Shown one piece after another: positions 50,576-59,001 of a stretch of 64,000 nt of DNA. The notes under the pieces were generated by a model that saw only the letters and a list, made by a program, of their open reading frames with translations, was not told where the DNA came from and did not search any database. Source of the stretch: Promicromonospora sp. MEB111 (lineage in GTDB: Bacteria > Actinomycetota > Actinomycetes > Actinomycetales > Cellulomonadaceae); the NCBI RefSeq assembly GCF_030209445.1, contig NZ_JARVSD010000006.1:97121-161120 (forward strand), in the 5' to 3' direction. Each line of letters begins with the position of its first letter. The first letter of the stretch is position 1. The translations under genes and the position numbers were made by a program.

Positions 50576-52492
50576 TCAGGCGTTCTTCGGGGTCGTCGGG
50601 GTGTGCTGCGGCAGCAGCGCCCCGGCGAGGAACGCGCTGAGCTCGTCGCGCGCGCTCAGCGGCAGCACGGCGGCCACGTACTGGTCCGGCCGGACCACGA
50701 CGACGGCGCCGCCGCGGTCGATCCCGCGCAGCTCGAAGATGTCGTGGCTCGGGTCGGTCGCGTAGACCTTCTCGTGGTCGACCAGCCCGAACGGGCCGAC
50801 CCGGGGCCGGAACACCTCGGGCACGTCGGCGAACTCCACGCCGAAGTGGTCCTGCTGGTAGACGACCTTGACGTCGAGCACGGCGTCCGGGTCGCCGTCG
50901 GGCGGGGTGTGCCGCAGCAGGGGCGAGCCGGGCGCGGTGCCGAGCCAGTGCGCCCAGTCGCGCAGCGCCGAGGGTTCGGCGGGCGCGGCGGCGTCGGCGA
51001 ACGCGTAGACGCGCCACCGCCCGTCGGCGCGGGCGTGGTGGCCCAGGTGGGCGGGGTTGCCCTCGGCCACGCGCTCGACGGGGGCCGACTTGAACCGCTT
51101 GCCGACCGGGAAGCCGGTCGCGAGCCCCTGGTGCTCGGCGTCGCCCACGATCATGGAGGGCTGGTACTGCGTCATGAACCCGCAGGGAAACTCGGCGGTC
51201 TTGACGTAGAAGTCCTCGAGGTAGGTCGGGTCGGGCAGGTCCTCGGGCCGTGTCGCCATGAGACGTGACCACTCCCGGTCGAAGTCGATGAGCTCCTGGG
51301 CAACGACCTGCCGCTCGGCCGAGTACGTGGCCAGCAGCGCCTCGGGGGCCAGGCCGGTGAGCACGTGCGCCAGCTTCCAGGCGATGTTCCACCCGTCCTG
51401 CATGGACACGTTCATGCCCTGCCCGGCCTTGGCGCTGTGCGTGTGGCAGGCGTCGCCGGTCAGGAACACCCGCGGCGTGCGCGTGCCGGTCAGGCCGGCG
51501 GGCACGTCGTCGAACCCGTCGGTGACGCGGTGGCCCACCTCGTAGACGCTGTGCCAGGGCACGTCCTTCACGTCCAGCGAGTAGGGGTGGAGGATGCGGT
51601 TCGCCCGCGCGATGATCTCGTCCAGCGTGGTGGCGCGGACGCGGGCGCCCTCGCCGGGCGGTACCTCGCCGAGGTCGACGTACCAGCGGGCCAGGAACCC
51701 GCCCTCGCGGGGGATGAGCAGGATGGACCCGCCGTCGTGGGACTGGATGGCGCACTTGGTGCGCACGTCGGGGAAGTCGGTCACGGCCAGCACGTCCATC
51801 ACGCCCCAGGCGTGGTTGGCCTTGTCGCCCACCGGCTTGCGGCCGATGGCCTGCCGCACGGCGCTGTGCGCGCCGTCGGCCCCGACGACGTAGCGGGCGC
51901 GGACGGTGCGCTCGGTGCCCTCGCGCGGCCCGGACGTGTGGCGGAGCGTCACGGCGACGGGCTCGGCGGGTGTCTCGGGGACGGTGAGCCCGGTGACCTC
52001 CAGGCCGTAGTCGGGGGTCACGCGCGCGGGCGCCCGGGCCGCCACCTCGGCGAAGTGGTCGAGCACCCGCGCCTGGTTGACGATCAGGTGCGGGAACTCG
52101 CTGATCCCGTCGGGGTCGTCGGGCGGCACGGCGGCGCGCGCGATGTTGCGCGGGCCGGCGGGGTCCGGCTTCCAGAACGCCATCTCGGTGATGCGGTAGG
52201 CCTCGGCGGTGATCCGCTCGGCGAACCCGAACGCCTGGAACGTCTCGACGCTGCGCGCCTGGATGCCGTCGGCCTGGCCCATCTCCAGGCGCCCGGCCCG
52301 CCGCTCCACGACGTGCGTGCGGATGCCGGGGAACTGCGCGAGCTGCGCCGCCGCGATCATGCCCGCGGGCCCGCTGCCGACGATCAGCACGTCGACCTCG
52401 TCCGGCAGCTCGGCGGGCCGGTCGATCCCGTACCCGGCGGCCGGCAGCACGTGCGGGTCTCCGGTCACGTAGCCGTGGTGGTGGAACTGCAT
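50576..52492 (-). CDS. FAD-dependent aromatic hydroxylase (MobA/phenol 2-monooxygenase type)
   Basis: 638 residues, matching the length of 3-hydroxybenzoate 4-monooxygenase-like enzymes. FAD/PHBH fold: Rossmann VDVLIVGSGPAGMIAAAQLAQFPG (about 33-56), substrate/FAD DG region RYVVGADGAHSAVRQAIG and FLTGDACHTHSAKAGQGMNVSMQDGWNIAWKLA. A C-terminal thioredoxin-like domain follows from about 450 (FPVGKRFKSAPVERV...VVYQQDHFGVEF...VYATDPSHDIFELRGIDRGGAVVVVRPDQYVAAVLP). It adds a hydroxyl ortho to a phenolic OH using NAD(P)H and O2. It diverges from the homoprotocatechuate genes and probably feeds them (for example from a hydroxyphenylacetate) or makes protocatechuate from 3-hydroxybenzoate. The ribosome site is weak. 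Confidence 0.92.
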   Translation of the reverse strand: MQFHHHGYVTGDPHVLPAAGYGIDRPAELPDEVDVLIVGSGPAGMIAAAQLAQFPGIRTHVVERRAGRLEMGQADGIQARSVETFQAFGFAERITAEAYRITEMAFWKPDPAGPRNIARAAVPPDDPDGISEFPHLIVNQARVLDHFAEVAARAPARVTPDYGLEVTGLTVPETPAEPVAVTLRHTSGPREGTERTVRARYVVGADGAHSAVRQAIGRKPVGDKANHAWGVMDVLAVTDFPDVRTKCAIQSHDGGSILLIPREGGFLARWYVDLGEVPPGEGARVRATTLDEIIARANRILHPYSLDVKDVPWHSVYEVGHRVTDGFDDVPAGLTGTRTPRVFLTGDACHTHSAKAGQGMNVSMQDGWNIAWKLAHVLTGLAPEALLATYSAERQVVAQELIDFDREWSRLMATRPEDLPDPTYLEDFYVKTAEFPCGFMTQYQPSMIVGDAEHQGLATGFPVGKRFKSAPVERVAEGNPAHLGHHARADGRWRVYAFADAAAPAEPSALRDWAHWLGTAPGSPLLRHTPPDGDPDAVLDVKVVYQQDHFGVEFADVPEVFRPRVGPFGLVDHEKVYATDPSHDIFELRGIDRGGAVVVVRPDQYVAAVLPLSARDELSAFLAGALLPQHTPTTPKNA

Positions 52493-52545
52493 CGTTCGTC
52501 CGTTCTGCCCGTGGTCGGCGACGTTGCCGGGCCCATCCAGACCAT

Positions 52546-52563
52546 ATACGATCTGTGATACGA
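52546..52563. promoter_or_regulatory. Direct-repeat operator candidate in the hydroxylase/hpa divergent promoter
   Basis: ATACGA occurs twice, 12 bp apart start to start (52546-52551 and 52558-52563), in the only AT-rich part of the 94-bp divergent region. GntR/FadR-type regulators bind short AT-rich repeats one turn apart, and a GntR gene is in the cluster. Confidence 0.5.
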
Positions 52564-52586
52564 AGCACCAGAGAGCAAGGGAGCTC

Positions 52587-54065
52587 ATGGGTACCGAAGC
52601 GCAGGCGCCGCTCGACCGCCGGCCGGGCAAGATCGTCGCCGTCCACCTCGCGTACGCCTCCCGTGCCGACCAGCGCGGACGACGGCCCGCCGCCCCCTCG
52701 TACTTCCTCAAGCCCGCGAGCTCGCTCGCCACGACGGGCGGCGTGGTCGAGCGGCCCGCGGGCACCGAGCTGCTTGCCTTCGAGGGCGAGGTGGCGCTGG
52801 TGATCGGCGAGCCCGCCCGGCACGTGGCCGTCGAGAACGCCTGGGCGCACGTCGCCGCCGTCACCGCGGCGAACGACCTCGGCGTCTACGACCTGCGCTG
52901 GGCCGACAAGGGCTCCAACGTGCGCTCCAAGGGGCGCGACGGGTACACGCCGCTCGGCCCCGCGCTGATCGACGCGCGCGCGGTGGACCCGGCCGGGCTG
53001 CGCCTGCGCACCTGGGTCAACGGCGACCTGGTGCAGGAGGACACGACCGGCCCGGACGCGCTGCTGTTCCCGTTCGCCCGGATCGTGGCCGACCTGTCCC
53101 AGCACCTCACGCTGGAGAGGGGCGACGTGATCCTCACCGGCACGCCCGCCGGGTCCAGCGTCGTGGTGCCCGGCGACGTGGTCGAGGTGGAGGTCGACGC
53201 CCCGACGGCGCCCGGCGCGCCGACGTCCGGCCGCCTGGTCACCACGGTGGTGCAGGGCGAGGTGCCGTTCACCGACGTCGGCGCGGGCCCCCGGGTGGAC
53301 GACGCCCAGCGGGCCGACGCGTGGGGCAGCCGGGAGGCGGCAGGGCTGGCCCCCGAGCCCGAACCGTTCGTGCTGACCGACGAGCTGCTCGACCTGCTGC
53401 GCCGCGCACCGGTCGCCGGGCTCTCCGCCCAGCTCCGCAGGCGTGGCCTCGACAACGTGATCATCGAGGGCGTGCGGCCCACCGTGCCGGGCGCCACGGT
53501 CGTGGGCCGCGCCCGCACCCTGCGCTTCGTCCCCAACCGGGAGGACCTCTTCGCGTCCCACGGCGGCGGGTACAACGCGCAGAAGCGCACGTTCGACGCC
53601 GTGGGCCCCGGCGAGGTGATCGTCATCGAGGCGCGCGGCGAGACCGGGTCGGCCACGCTCGGCGACGTCCTCGCGCTGCGCGCCAAGGTGCGCGGGGCCG
53701 CGGGCGTGGTCACCGACGGCGGCGTGCGCGACCACGACGCCGTCGCCGCCACGGGGCTGCCCGTCTTCAGCCGCGGGCCGCACCCCGCGGTGCTCGGCCG
53801 CCGGCACGTGCCCTGGGACACCGACGTCGCCGTGGCCTGCGGCGGCGCCACCGTGCTGCCCGGCGACGTCGTGGTGGGCGACGCGGACGGCGTCGTCGTC
53901 ATCCCGCCGCACCTGGTCGCCGAGGTCGCCGCGGCGACCGTCGCCCAGGAGGAGCAGGACGCCTGGGTGGCGCAGCAGGTCGCCGCGGGGCACCCGATCG
54001 ACGGGCTGTTCCCGCCGGACGCGACCTGGCGGGCGCGCTACGAGGCCTGGCGGGCGACGCGATGA
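52587..54065 (+). CDS. hpaG: HpaG-like FAH-domain isomerase/decarboxylase fused to an RraA-like domain
   Basis: 492 residues; ATG 52587 with AGGGAG. Residues about 1-235 are a fumarylacetoacetate-hydrolase (FAH) domain: metal ligands in LLAFEGEVALVIG, NDLGVYDLRWADKGSNVRSKGRDGYTPLGPAL and ILTGTPAGSSVVVPGDVVEVEV. Residues about 265-485 are an RraA/HMG-aldolase-like domain: GRARTLRFVPNRED, GSATLGDVLALRAKVRGAAGVVTDGGVRDHDAV (DG-x-x-RD signature) and GDVVVGDADGVVVIP. Enterobacterial HpaG has two FAH repeats that isomerise and decarboxylate the ring-cleavage product; here the second repeat is replaced. RraA-fold proteins can decarboxylate oxaloacetate-type acids, so the fusion may split the two steps between domains. 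It is followed by GntR with ATGA overlap. Confidence 0.88.
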   Translation: MGTEAQAPLDRRPGKIVAVHLAYASRADQRGRRPAAPSYFLKPASSLATTGGVVERPAGTELLAFEGEVALVIGEPARHVAVENAWAHVAAVTAANDLGVYDLRWADKGSNVRSKGRDGYTPLGPALIDARAVDPAGLRLRTWVNGDLVQEDTTGPDALLFPFARIVADLSQHLTLERGDVILTGTPAGSSVVVPGDVVEVEVDAPTAPGAPTSGRLVTTVVQGEVPFTDVGAGPRVDDAQRADAWGSREAAGLAPEPEPFVLTDELLDLLRRAPVAGLSAQLRRRGLDNVIIEGVRPTVPGATVVGRARTLRFVPNREDLFASHGGGYNAQKRTFDAVGPGEVIVIEARGETGSATLGDVLALRAKVRGAAGVVTDGGVRDHDAVAATGLPVFSRGPHPAVLGRRHVPWDTDVAVACGGATVLPGDVVVGDADGVVVIPPHLVAEVAAATVAQEEQDAWVAQQVAAGHPIDGLFPPDATWRARYEAWRATR

Positions 54066-54766
54066 CGGCCGAGAGCGGCACCGCGTCGGCCGTCGAGACC
54101 GCGTTCGCCGGCGAGATCAGCAAGTCCCAGGCGGCCTACACCTACCTGCGCGACCGGATCGCCCGCCGCGACCTCGGCCCGGGCTACCGGCTGGTGCTGC
54201 GCAGCATCGCCGACGAGCTCGACATGAGCGTGGTCCCCGTGCGCGAGGCCATCCGGCGGCTGGAGGCCGAAGGGCTGGTGACCTTCGAGCGCAACGTCGG
54301 GGCGCGCGTCGCGATGATCGACGAGCGGGGATACGTCGAGGCCATGCAGGCGCTCGGCGTGGTCGAGGGCGCCGCGACCGGCCTCTCGGCCCCCGCCATC
54401 TCGGCCGCGGACCTCGACCGGGCCGCCGAGGTGAACGACCGGCTGCGCTCGCTGCTGGACCACTTCGACCCGCACGCGTTCACAGCCCTGAACCGGCAGT
54501 TCCACTCGGTGCTGTTCGAGTCGTGCCCCAACACGCTGCTGCTGGACATGGTGCACCGCGGCTGGGCCCAGCTCTCGGGGCTGCGCGACTCCACGTTCGC
54601 GTTCGTGCCGGGGCGGGCGCACGACTCCGTGGCCGAGCACGCCCACATCCTCGACCTGATCGGCCGCAGGGCCGACCCGCTCGAGATCGAGATCGCCGCG
54701 CGCGACCACCGCTGGGCCACCATGCAGGCCTTCCTCGACTCGACCCGAACCCCGGAGACACCGTGA
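54062..54766 (+). CDS. GntR-family (FCD) transcriptional regulator of the hpa cluster
   Basis: 234 residues. Winged HTH at about 18-88 (SQAAYTYLRDRIARRDLGPGYRLVLRSIADELDMSVVPVREAIRRLEAEGLVTFERNVGARVA). C-terminal FCD helical domain, with HAFTALNRQFHSVLFESCPNTLLLDMVHRGW and SVAEHAHILDLIGRRADPLEIEIAARDHRW carrying the His residues that bind metal or acid ligands. It lies inside the operon, coupled by ATGA to the hpaG-like gene and by GTGA to hpaE. It is expected to repress the cluster until an aromatic-acid intermediate is present. Confidence 0.93.
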   Translation: MTAESGTASAVETAFAGEISKSQAAYTYLRDRIARRDLGPGYRLVLRSIADELDMSVVPVREAIRRLEAEGLVTFERNVGARVAMIDERGYVEAMQALGVVEGAATGLSAPAISAADLDRAAEVNDRLRSLLDHFDPHAFTALNRQFHSVLFESCPNTLLLDMVHRGWAQLSGLRDSTFAFVPGRAHDSVAEHAHILDLIGRRADPLEIEIAARDHRWATMQAFLDSTRTPETP

Positions 54767-56271
54767 CCGACCAGCCCACCCGCCACGTGCCCGCCGACCT
54801 GCCGGGCCGCATCCAGCACTACATCGGCGGCGCGCTCGTCGACTCGCTCGACGGCCGCACGTTCGACGTGCTCGACCCGGTGACCAACGAGGTCTACGTG
54901 CGGGCGGCGGCGGGCCAGGCCGCCGACGTCGACCGCGCCGTCGCCGCGGCGCGCACGGCGTTCACCGACGGGCCGTGGCCCCGGATGCTGCCGCGCGAGC
55001 GCTCCCGCGTGCTGCACCGGATCGCCGACCTCGTCGAGTCCCGCGACGCGCGGCTGGCGGAGCTGGAGAGCTTCGACTCCGGCCTGCCGATCACCCAGGC
55101 GCTGGGCCAGGCCCGGCGGGCCGCGGAGAACTTCCGGTTCTTCGCCGACCTGGTCGTGGCCCAGGCGGACGACGCGTTCAAGGTGCCCGGCCGGCAGCTC
55201 AACTACGTCAACCGCAAGCCGATCGGCGTCGCGGGCCTCATCACGCCGTGGAACACGCCGTTCATGCTGGAGTCCTGGAAGCTCGGGCCCGCGCTCGCGA
55301 CCGGCAACACGGTGGTGCTCAAGCCGGCCGAGTTCACGCCGCTGTCGGCGTCGCTGTGGGCGGGCATCTTCGAGGAGGCCGGGCTGCCCGAAGGGGTGTT
55401 CAACCTCGTCAACGGCCTCGGCGAGGAGGCGGGCGACGCGCTGGTCCGGCACCCCGACGTGCCGCTCATCTCGTTCACGGGGGAGAGCCGCACCGGCGAG
55501 CTGATCTTCGCCAACGCCGCGTCGCACCTCAAGGGGCTGTCGATGGAGCTGGGCGGCAAGTCGCCCGCCGTCGTGTTCGCCGACGCCGACCTGGACGCCG
55601 CGATCGACGCGACGATCTTCGGCGTCTTCTCGCTCAACGGCGAGCGCTGCACCGCGGGCAGCCGCATCCTGGTCGAGCGCGCGGTCTACGACGAGTTCGT
55701 CGAACGGTACGCCGACCAGGCCAAGCGTGTGGTGGTGGGCGACCCGCAGGACCCGGCCACCGAGGTGGGCGCGCTGGTGCACCCCGAGCACTTTGCCAAA
55801 GTGATGGGCTACGTGGAGATCGGCAAGGGCGAGGGCCGCCTCGTGGCGGGCGGCGGGCGCCCGGCGGGCCTGGAGAGCGGCAACTACGTGGCGCCGACCG
55901 TCTTCGCGGACGTGCCGCCGTCGGCCCGGATCTTCCAGGAGGAGATCTTCGGCCCGGTCGTGGCGATCACGCCGTTCGACACCGACGAGGAGGCGCTCGC
56001 GCTGGCCAACGGCGTGCGGTACGGGCTGGCCGCCTACGTGTGGACCAACGACCTGCGGCGCGCGCACACCTTCAGCCAGGCGATCGAGGCGGGCATGGTC
56101 TGGCTCAACTCGAACAACGTGCGCGACCTGCGCACGCCGTTCGGCGGGGTCAAGGCCTCCGGCCTCGGGCACGAGGGCGGCTACCGCTCGATCGACTTCT
56201 ACACCCACCAGCAGGCCGTGCACGTCACGCTCGGCGCGGCGCACCACCCCACGTTCGGCAAGGGAGCCTGA
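54763..56271 (+). CDS. hpaE: 5-carboxymethyl-2-hydroxymuconate semialdehyde dehydrogenase
   Basis: 502 residues from GTG 54763 overlapping the regulator stop. Aldehyde dehydrogenase fold: GVAGLITPWNTPFMLESWKLGPALATGNTVVLKPAEFTPLS (NAD site), FTGESRTGELIF, general base E262 in MELGGKSPAVVF, nucleophile C296 in NGERCTAGSR, and PFGGVKASGLGHEGG at the end. It oxidises the semialdehyde made by ring cleavage of homoprotocatechuate to the acid. Its place directly before the extradiol dioxygenase and the high match to HpaE-type features support the assignment. Confidence 0.93.
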   Translation: MTDQPTRHVPADLPGRIQHYIGGALVDSLDGRTFDVLDPVTNEVYVRAAAGQAADVDRAVAAARTAFTDGPWPRMLPRERSRVLHRIADLVESRDARLAELESFDSGLPITQALGQARRAAENFRFFADLVVAQADDAFKVPGRQLNYVNRKPIGVAGLITPWNTPFMLESWKLGPALATGNTVVLKPAEFTPLSASLWAGIFEEAGLPEGVFNLVNGLGEEAGDALVRHPDVPLISFTGESRTGELIFANAASHLKGLSMELGGKSPAVVFADADLDAAIDATIFGVFSLNGERCTAGSRILVERAVYDEFVERYADQAKRVVVGDPQDPATEVGALVHPEHFAKVMGYVEIGKGEGRLVAGGGRPAGLESGNYVAPTVFADVPPSARIFQEEIFGPVVAITPFDTDEEALALANGVRYGLAAYVWTNDLRRAHTFSQAIEAGMVWLNSNNVRDLRTPFGGVKASGLGHEGGYRSIDFYTHQQAVHVTLGAAHHPTFGKGA

Positions 56272-56275
56272 CGCC

Positions 56276-57406
56276 ATGCCTGGACCGACCCCGACCGAAC
56301 CGATTCCGACCCCTGTCGCGCCGCCGCCGGACATCCTGCGGTGTGCCTACATGGAGCTCGTGGTCACCGACCTGGCCGCCTCCCGGAACTTCTACGTCGA
56401 CGTGCTCGGCCTGGTGGTCACCGAGGAGGACGAGCAGGCCGTGTACCTGCGCAGCATCGAGGAGTTCATCCACCACAACCTCGTGCTGCGCCAGGGTCCG
56501 GTGGCCGCCGTCGCCGCCTTCTCCTACCGGGTGCGCAGCCCGCAGGAGCTGGACCGGGCCGTCGCGTTCTACACCGAGCTCGGCTGCGAGGTCCGCCGCG
56601 CGCCGGAGGGCTTCACCCGCGGCATCGGCGACGCGGTGCGCGTGGTGGACCCGCTCGGCTTCCCGTACGAGTTCTTCTACGACGTGGAGCACGTCGAACG
56701 GCTCGCGTGGCGGTACGACCTGCACACCCCGGGTGCGCTGGTGCGCCTGGACCACTTCAACCAGGTCACCCCGGACGTGCCGCGCGCGGTGAGGTTCATG
56801 GAGGACCTGGGCTTCCGCGTCACCGAGGACATCCAGGACGCCGAGGGCACCACCTACGCCGCGTGGCTGCGCCGCAAGCCCACCGTGCACGACACCGCGA
56901 TGACCGGCGGCGACGGCCCCCGGATGCACCACGTCGCCTTCGCCACCCACGAGAAGCACAACATCATCGCGATCTGCGACAAGCTCGGCGCGCTGCGCCT
57001 GAGCGACCGCATCGAGCGCGGGCCGGGCCGGCACGGCGTGTCCAACGCCTTCTACCTGTACCTGCGCGACCCGGACGGGCACCGCGTGGAGATCTACACG
57101 CAGGACTACTGGACGGGCGACCCCGACAACCCCGTGGTCACCTGGGACGTGCACGACAACCAGCGCCGCGACTGGTGGGGCAACCCCGTGGTGCCCTCCT
57201 GGTACACCGAGGCGTCGCCCGTGCTCGACCTGGACGGCGTCCCGCAACCGGTCGTCGCCCGCACCGACACCTCCGAGATGGCCGTGACGATCGGCGCGGA
57301 CGGGTTCTCCTACACGCGCCCGGAGGACGCCTCCCGCGCGCAGGACGACGCCGACGTGCTGCCCTCCTGGAAGCAGGGCGAGTACAAGCTGGGGCACCAG
57401 CTGTGA
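56276..57406 (+). CDS. hpaD: 3,4-dihydroxyphenylacetate 2,3-dioxygenase (homoprotocatechuate extradiol dioxygenase)
   Basis: 376 residues, type I (VOC-fold) extradiol enzyme. The metal ligands H160 (RLDHFNQ), H219 (HHVAFAT) and E272 (HRVEIYTQDYW) fall at exactly +5 relative to H155, H214 and E267 of the Brevibacterium fuscum enzyme as I recall it. The C-terminal extension (WDVHDNQRRDWWGNPVVPSWYTEASPVLDLDG) is also typical of that group. It opens the ring of 3,4-dihydroxyphenylacetate with O2 next to the diol, using Fe(II) or Mn(II). The gap after hpaE is 4 bp and the stop overlaps hpaH. Confidence 0.95.
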   Translation: MPGPTPTEPIPTPVAPPPDILRCAYMELVVTDLAASRNFYVDVLGLVVTEEDEQAVYLRSIEEFIHHNLVLRQGPVAAVAAFSYRVRSPQELDRAVAFYTELGCEVRRAPEGFTRGIGDAVRVVDPLGFPYEFFYDVEHVERLAWRYDLHTPGALVRLDHFNQVTPDVPRAVRFMEDLGFRVTEDIQDAEGTTYAAWLRRKPTVHDTAMTGGDGPRMHHVAFATHEKHNIIAICDKLGALRLSDRIERGPGRHGVSNAFYLYLRDPDGHRVEIYTQDYWTGDPDNPVVTWDVHDNQRRDWWGNPVVPSWYTEASPVLDLDGVPQPVVARTDTSEMAVTIGADGFSYTRPEDASRAQDDADVLPSWKQGEYKLGHQL

Positions 57407-58203
57407 CGGGGGAGCGCGTGCTCGACGACGCGACCGTCACCGCGATCGCCGACGAGCTGGCCCGCGCGGAGGCCGAACGCACCACCGTGCCGCTCCTGAC
57501 GGCGCGCCACCCCGGCATGACGATCGAGGACTCCTACGCCGTGCAGAACACCTGGCGCCGGCGCGGCATCGAGGCCGGACGGCGCCCGGTGGGCCGCAAG
57601 ATCGGGCTCACCTCGAAGGTCATGCAGGCGGCCACCGGCATCACCGAGCCGGACTACGGCGCGATCTTCGCCGACATGGTGTTCGAGAACGGGTCGGTCA
57701 TCGAGCATGCCCGGTTCTCGAACGTGCGGGTCGAGGTGGAGCTCGCCTTCGTGCTGGGCGAGCGCGTGGCCGGGCCGGACGCCACGGTGTTCGACGTGCT
57801 GCGGGCCACCGAGTACGTGGTGCCCGCGCTGGAGATCCTGTCCTCGCGCATCGAGCTGACCGGCCGCACCATCGTCGACACCATCAGCGACAACGCCGCG
57901 ATGGGCGGCATGGTCTACGGCGGCAACCCGGTGCGCGTCGGGGAGACCGACCTGCGCTGGGTCGCCGCGCTGCTGTACCGCAACGAGGTCATCGAGGAGT
58001 CGGGCGTCGCCGCAGCGGTGCTGAACCACCCTGCTGCCGGCGTGGCCTGGCTCGCCAACAAGCTCGCCCGGCACGGCGCGGCGCTGGAGCCCGGCGAGAT
58101 CATCCTGGCCGGCTCCTTCACACGACCGATGTGGGTGGAGCCGGGGGACACCGTGCTGGCCGACTACCGAGAGCTGGGGACCGTCTCGTGCCGATTCGTC
58201 TGA
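57403..58203 (+). CDS. hpaH: 2-oxo-hepta-4-ene-1,7-dioate (OHED) hydratase
   Basis: 266 residues from GTG 57403 (GTGA overlap with hpaD). FAH-superfamily hydratase of the HpaH/MhpD type: PLLTARHPGMTIEDSYAVQNTW, GRKIGLTSKVMQAATGITEPDYGAIF, metal-binding Glu pair in RVEVELAFVLG, PALEILSSRI and the closing [32 protein letters not shown]. It adds water to the dienoate to make the substrate of the HpaI aldolase. The stop overlaps the aldolase start by 16 bp. Confidence 0.94.
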   Translation: MTGERVLDDATVTAIADELARAEAERTTVPLLTARHPGMTIEDSYAVQNTWRRRGIEAGRRPVGRKIGLTSKVMQAATGITEPDYGAIFADMVFENGSVIEHARFSNVRVEVELAFVLGERVAGPDATVFDVLRATEYVVPALEILSSRIELTGRTIVDTISDNAAMGGMVYGGNPVRVGETDLRWVAALLYRNEVIEESGVAAAVLNHPAAGVAWLANKLARHGAALEPGEIILAGSFTRPMWVEPGDTVLADYRELGTVSCRFV

Positions 58204-58991
58204 CCCTCCCGCCCACGTTCCGGGACCGTATCGAGGCCGCCGGCCGGCCGCTGGCCGGCATGTGGGTGTGCTCCGGCAGCCCCGTGGTCGCCGAGATCTG
58301 CGCGGGCGGCGGACTGGACTGGCTGCTGATCGACGGCGAGCACTCGCCGATCGGCCTGGAGACCACCACGGCCCTGCTCCAGGCGGTCGCGCCGTACCCG
58401 GTCACCCCGGTGGTGCGGGCGCCGTCGGGCGATCCCGTGGTGCTCAAGCAGCTCCTCGACCTGGGCGCGCAGAACGTGCTGGTGCCCATGGTCGACACCG
58501 CCGAGCAGGCCCACGACGTGGTGCGGGCCGTGCGCTACCCGCCCCGCGGCGTGCGCGGCGTCGGCAGCGCGCTGTCCCGCGGCGCGCGCTGGAACCGCGT
58601 CGAGGACTACCTCGCCGACGCCGACCGGCACGTCTCGCTGTTCGTGCAGGTCGAGTCGGTCGAGGGCGTCGAGAACGCGGCGCGGATCGCCGGCGTCGAC
58701 GGGGTGGACGGCGTGTTCGTGGGCCCCTCCGACCTGGCCGCGTCCCTGGGCGTGCTCGGGCAGCAGACCCACCCGGCCGTCATCGCCGCCGTGCACCGCA
58801 CCTTCGACGCCGTGCGCAGCGCGGGCAAGCCCGTGGGCGTCAACGCCTTCGACCCCGCCGTCGCCCAGGCCTACCTGGACGACGGCGCGTCGTTCGTGCT
58901 CGTCGGGGCCGACGTCGCCCTGCTCGCCCGGGGTGCGGAGGCGCTCGCGGACCGGTGGACCGGACCCCGTCCGGCGCAGGACGCCGGGTAG
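58188..58991 (+). CDS. hpaI: 2,4-dihydroxyhept-2-ene-1,7-dioate (HHED) aldolase
   Basis: 267 residues. The start is GTG 58188, inside hpaH, with GGGGA ahead; this begins [14 protein letters not shown] as in HpaI. Class II HpcH/HpaI aldolase: [31 protein letters not shown] (His base, Asp), R in [29 protein letters not shown], metal-binding Glu in [13 protein letters not shown] and Asp in [12 protein letters not shown]. It splits the C7 acid into pyruvate and succinate semialdehyde. It is the last pathway gene; a Ppx gene starts 10 bp later. Confidence 0.94.
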   Translation: MPIRLTLPPTFRDRIEAAGRPLAGMWVCSGSPVVAEICAGGGLDWLLIDGEHSPIGLETTTALLQAVAPYPVTPVVRAPSGDPVVLKQLLDLGAQNVLVPMVDTAEQAHDVVRAVRYPPRGVRGVGSALSRGARWNRVEDYLADADRHVSLFVQVESVEGVENAARIAGVDGVDGVFVGPSDLAASLGVLGQQTHPAVIAAVHRTFDAVRSAGKPVGVNAFDPAVAQAYLDDGASFVLVGADVALLARGAEALADRWTGPRPAQDAG

Positions 58992-59001
58992 CGTTCGGTC
59001 C

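Noticed and set aside
45097..50640. 1,847-codon plus-strand open frame across DoxX, ThDP and M6 genes
   Set aside because: It runs through three well-supported minus-strand genes and their intergenic terminators, so it is an artefact of GC-rich antisense.
58131..58187. Upstream start for the HpaI aldolase
   Set aside because: The extra codons lie deep in hpaH and read as unrelated Gly/Arg sequence; GTG 58188 has a ribosome site and the family N-terminus.
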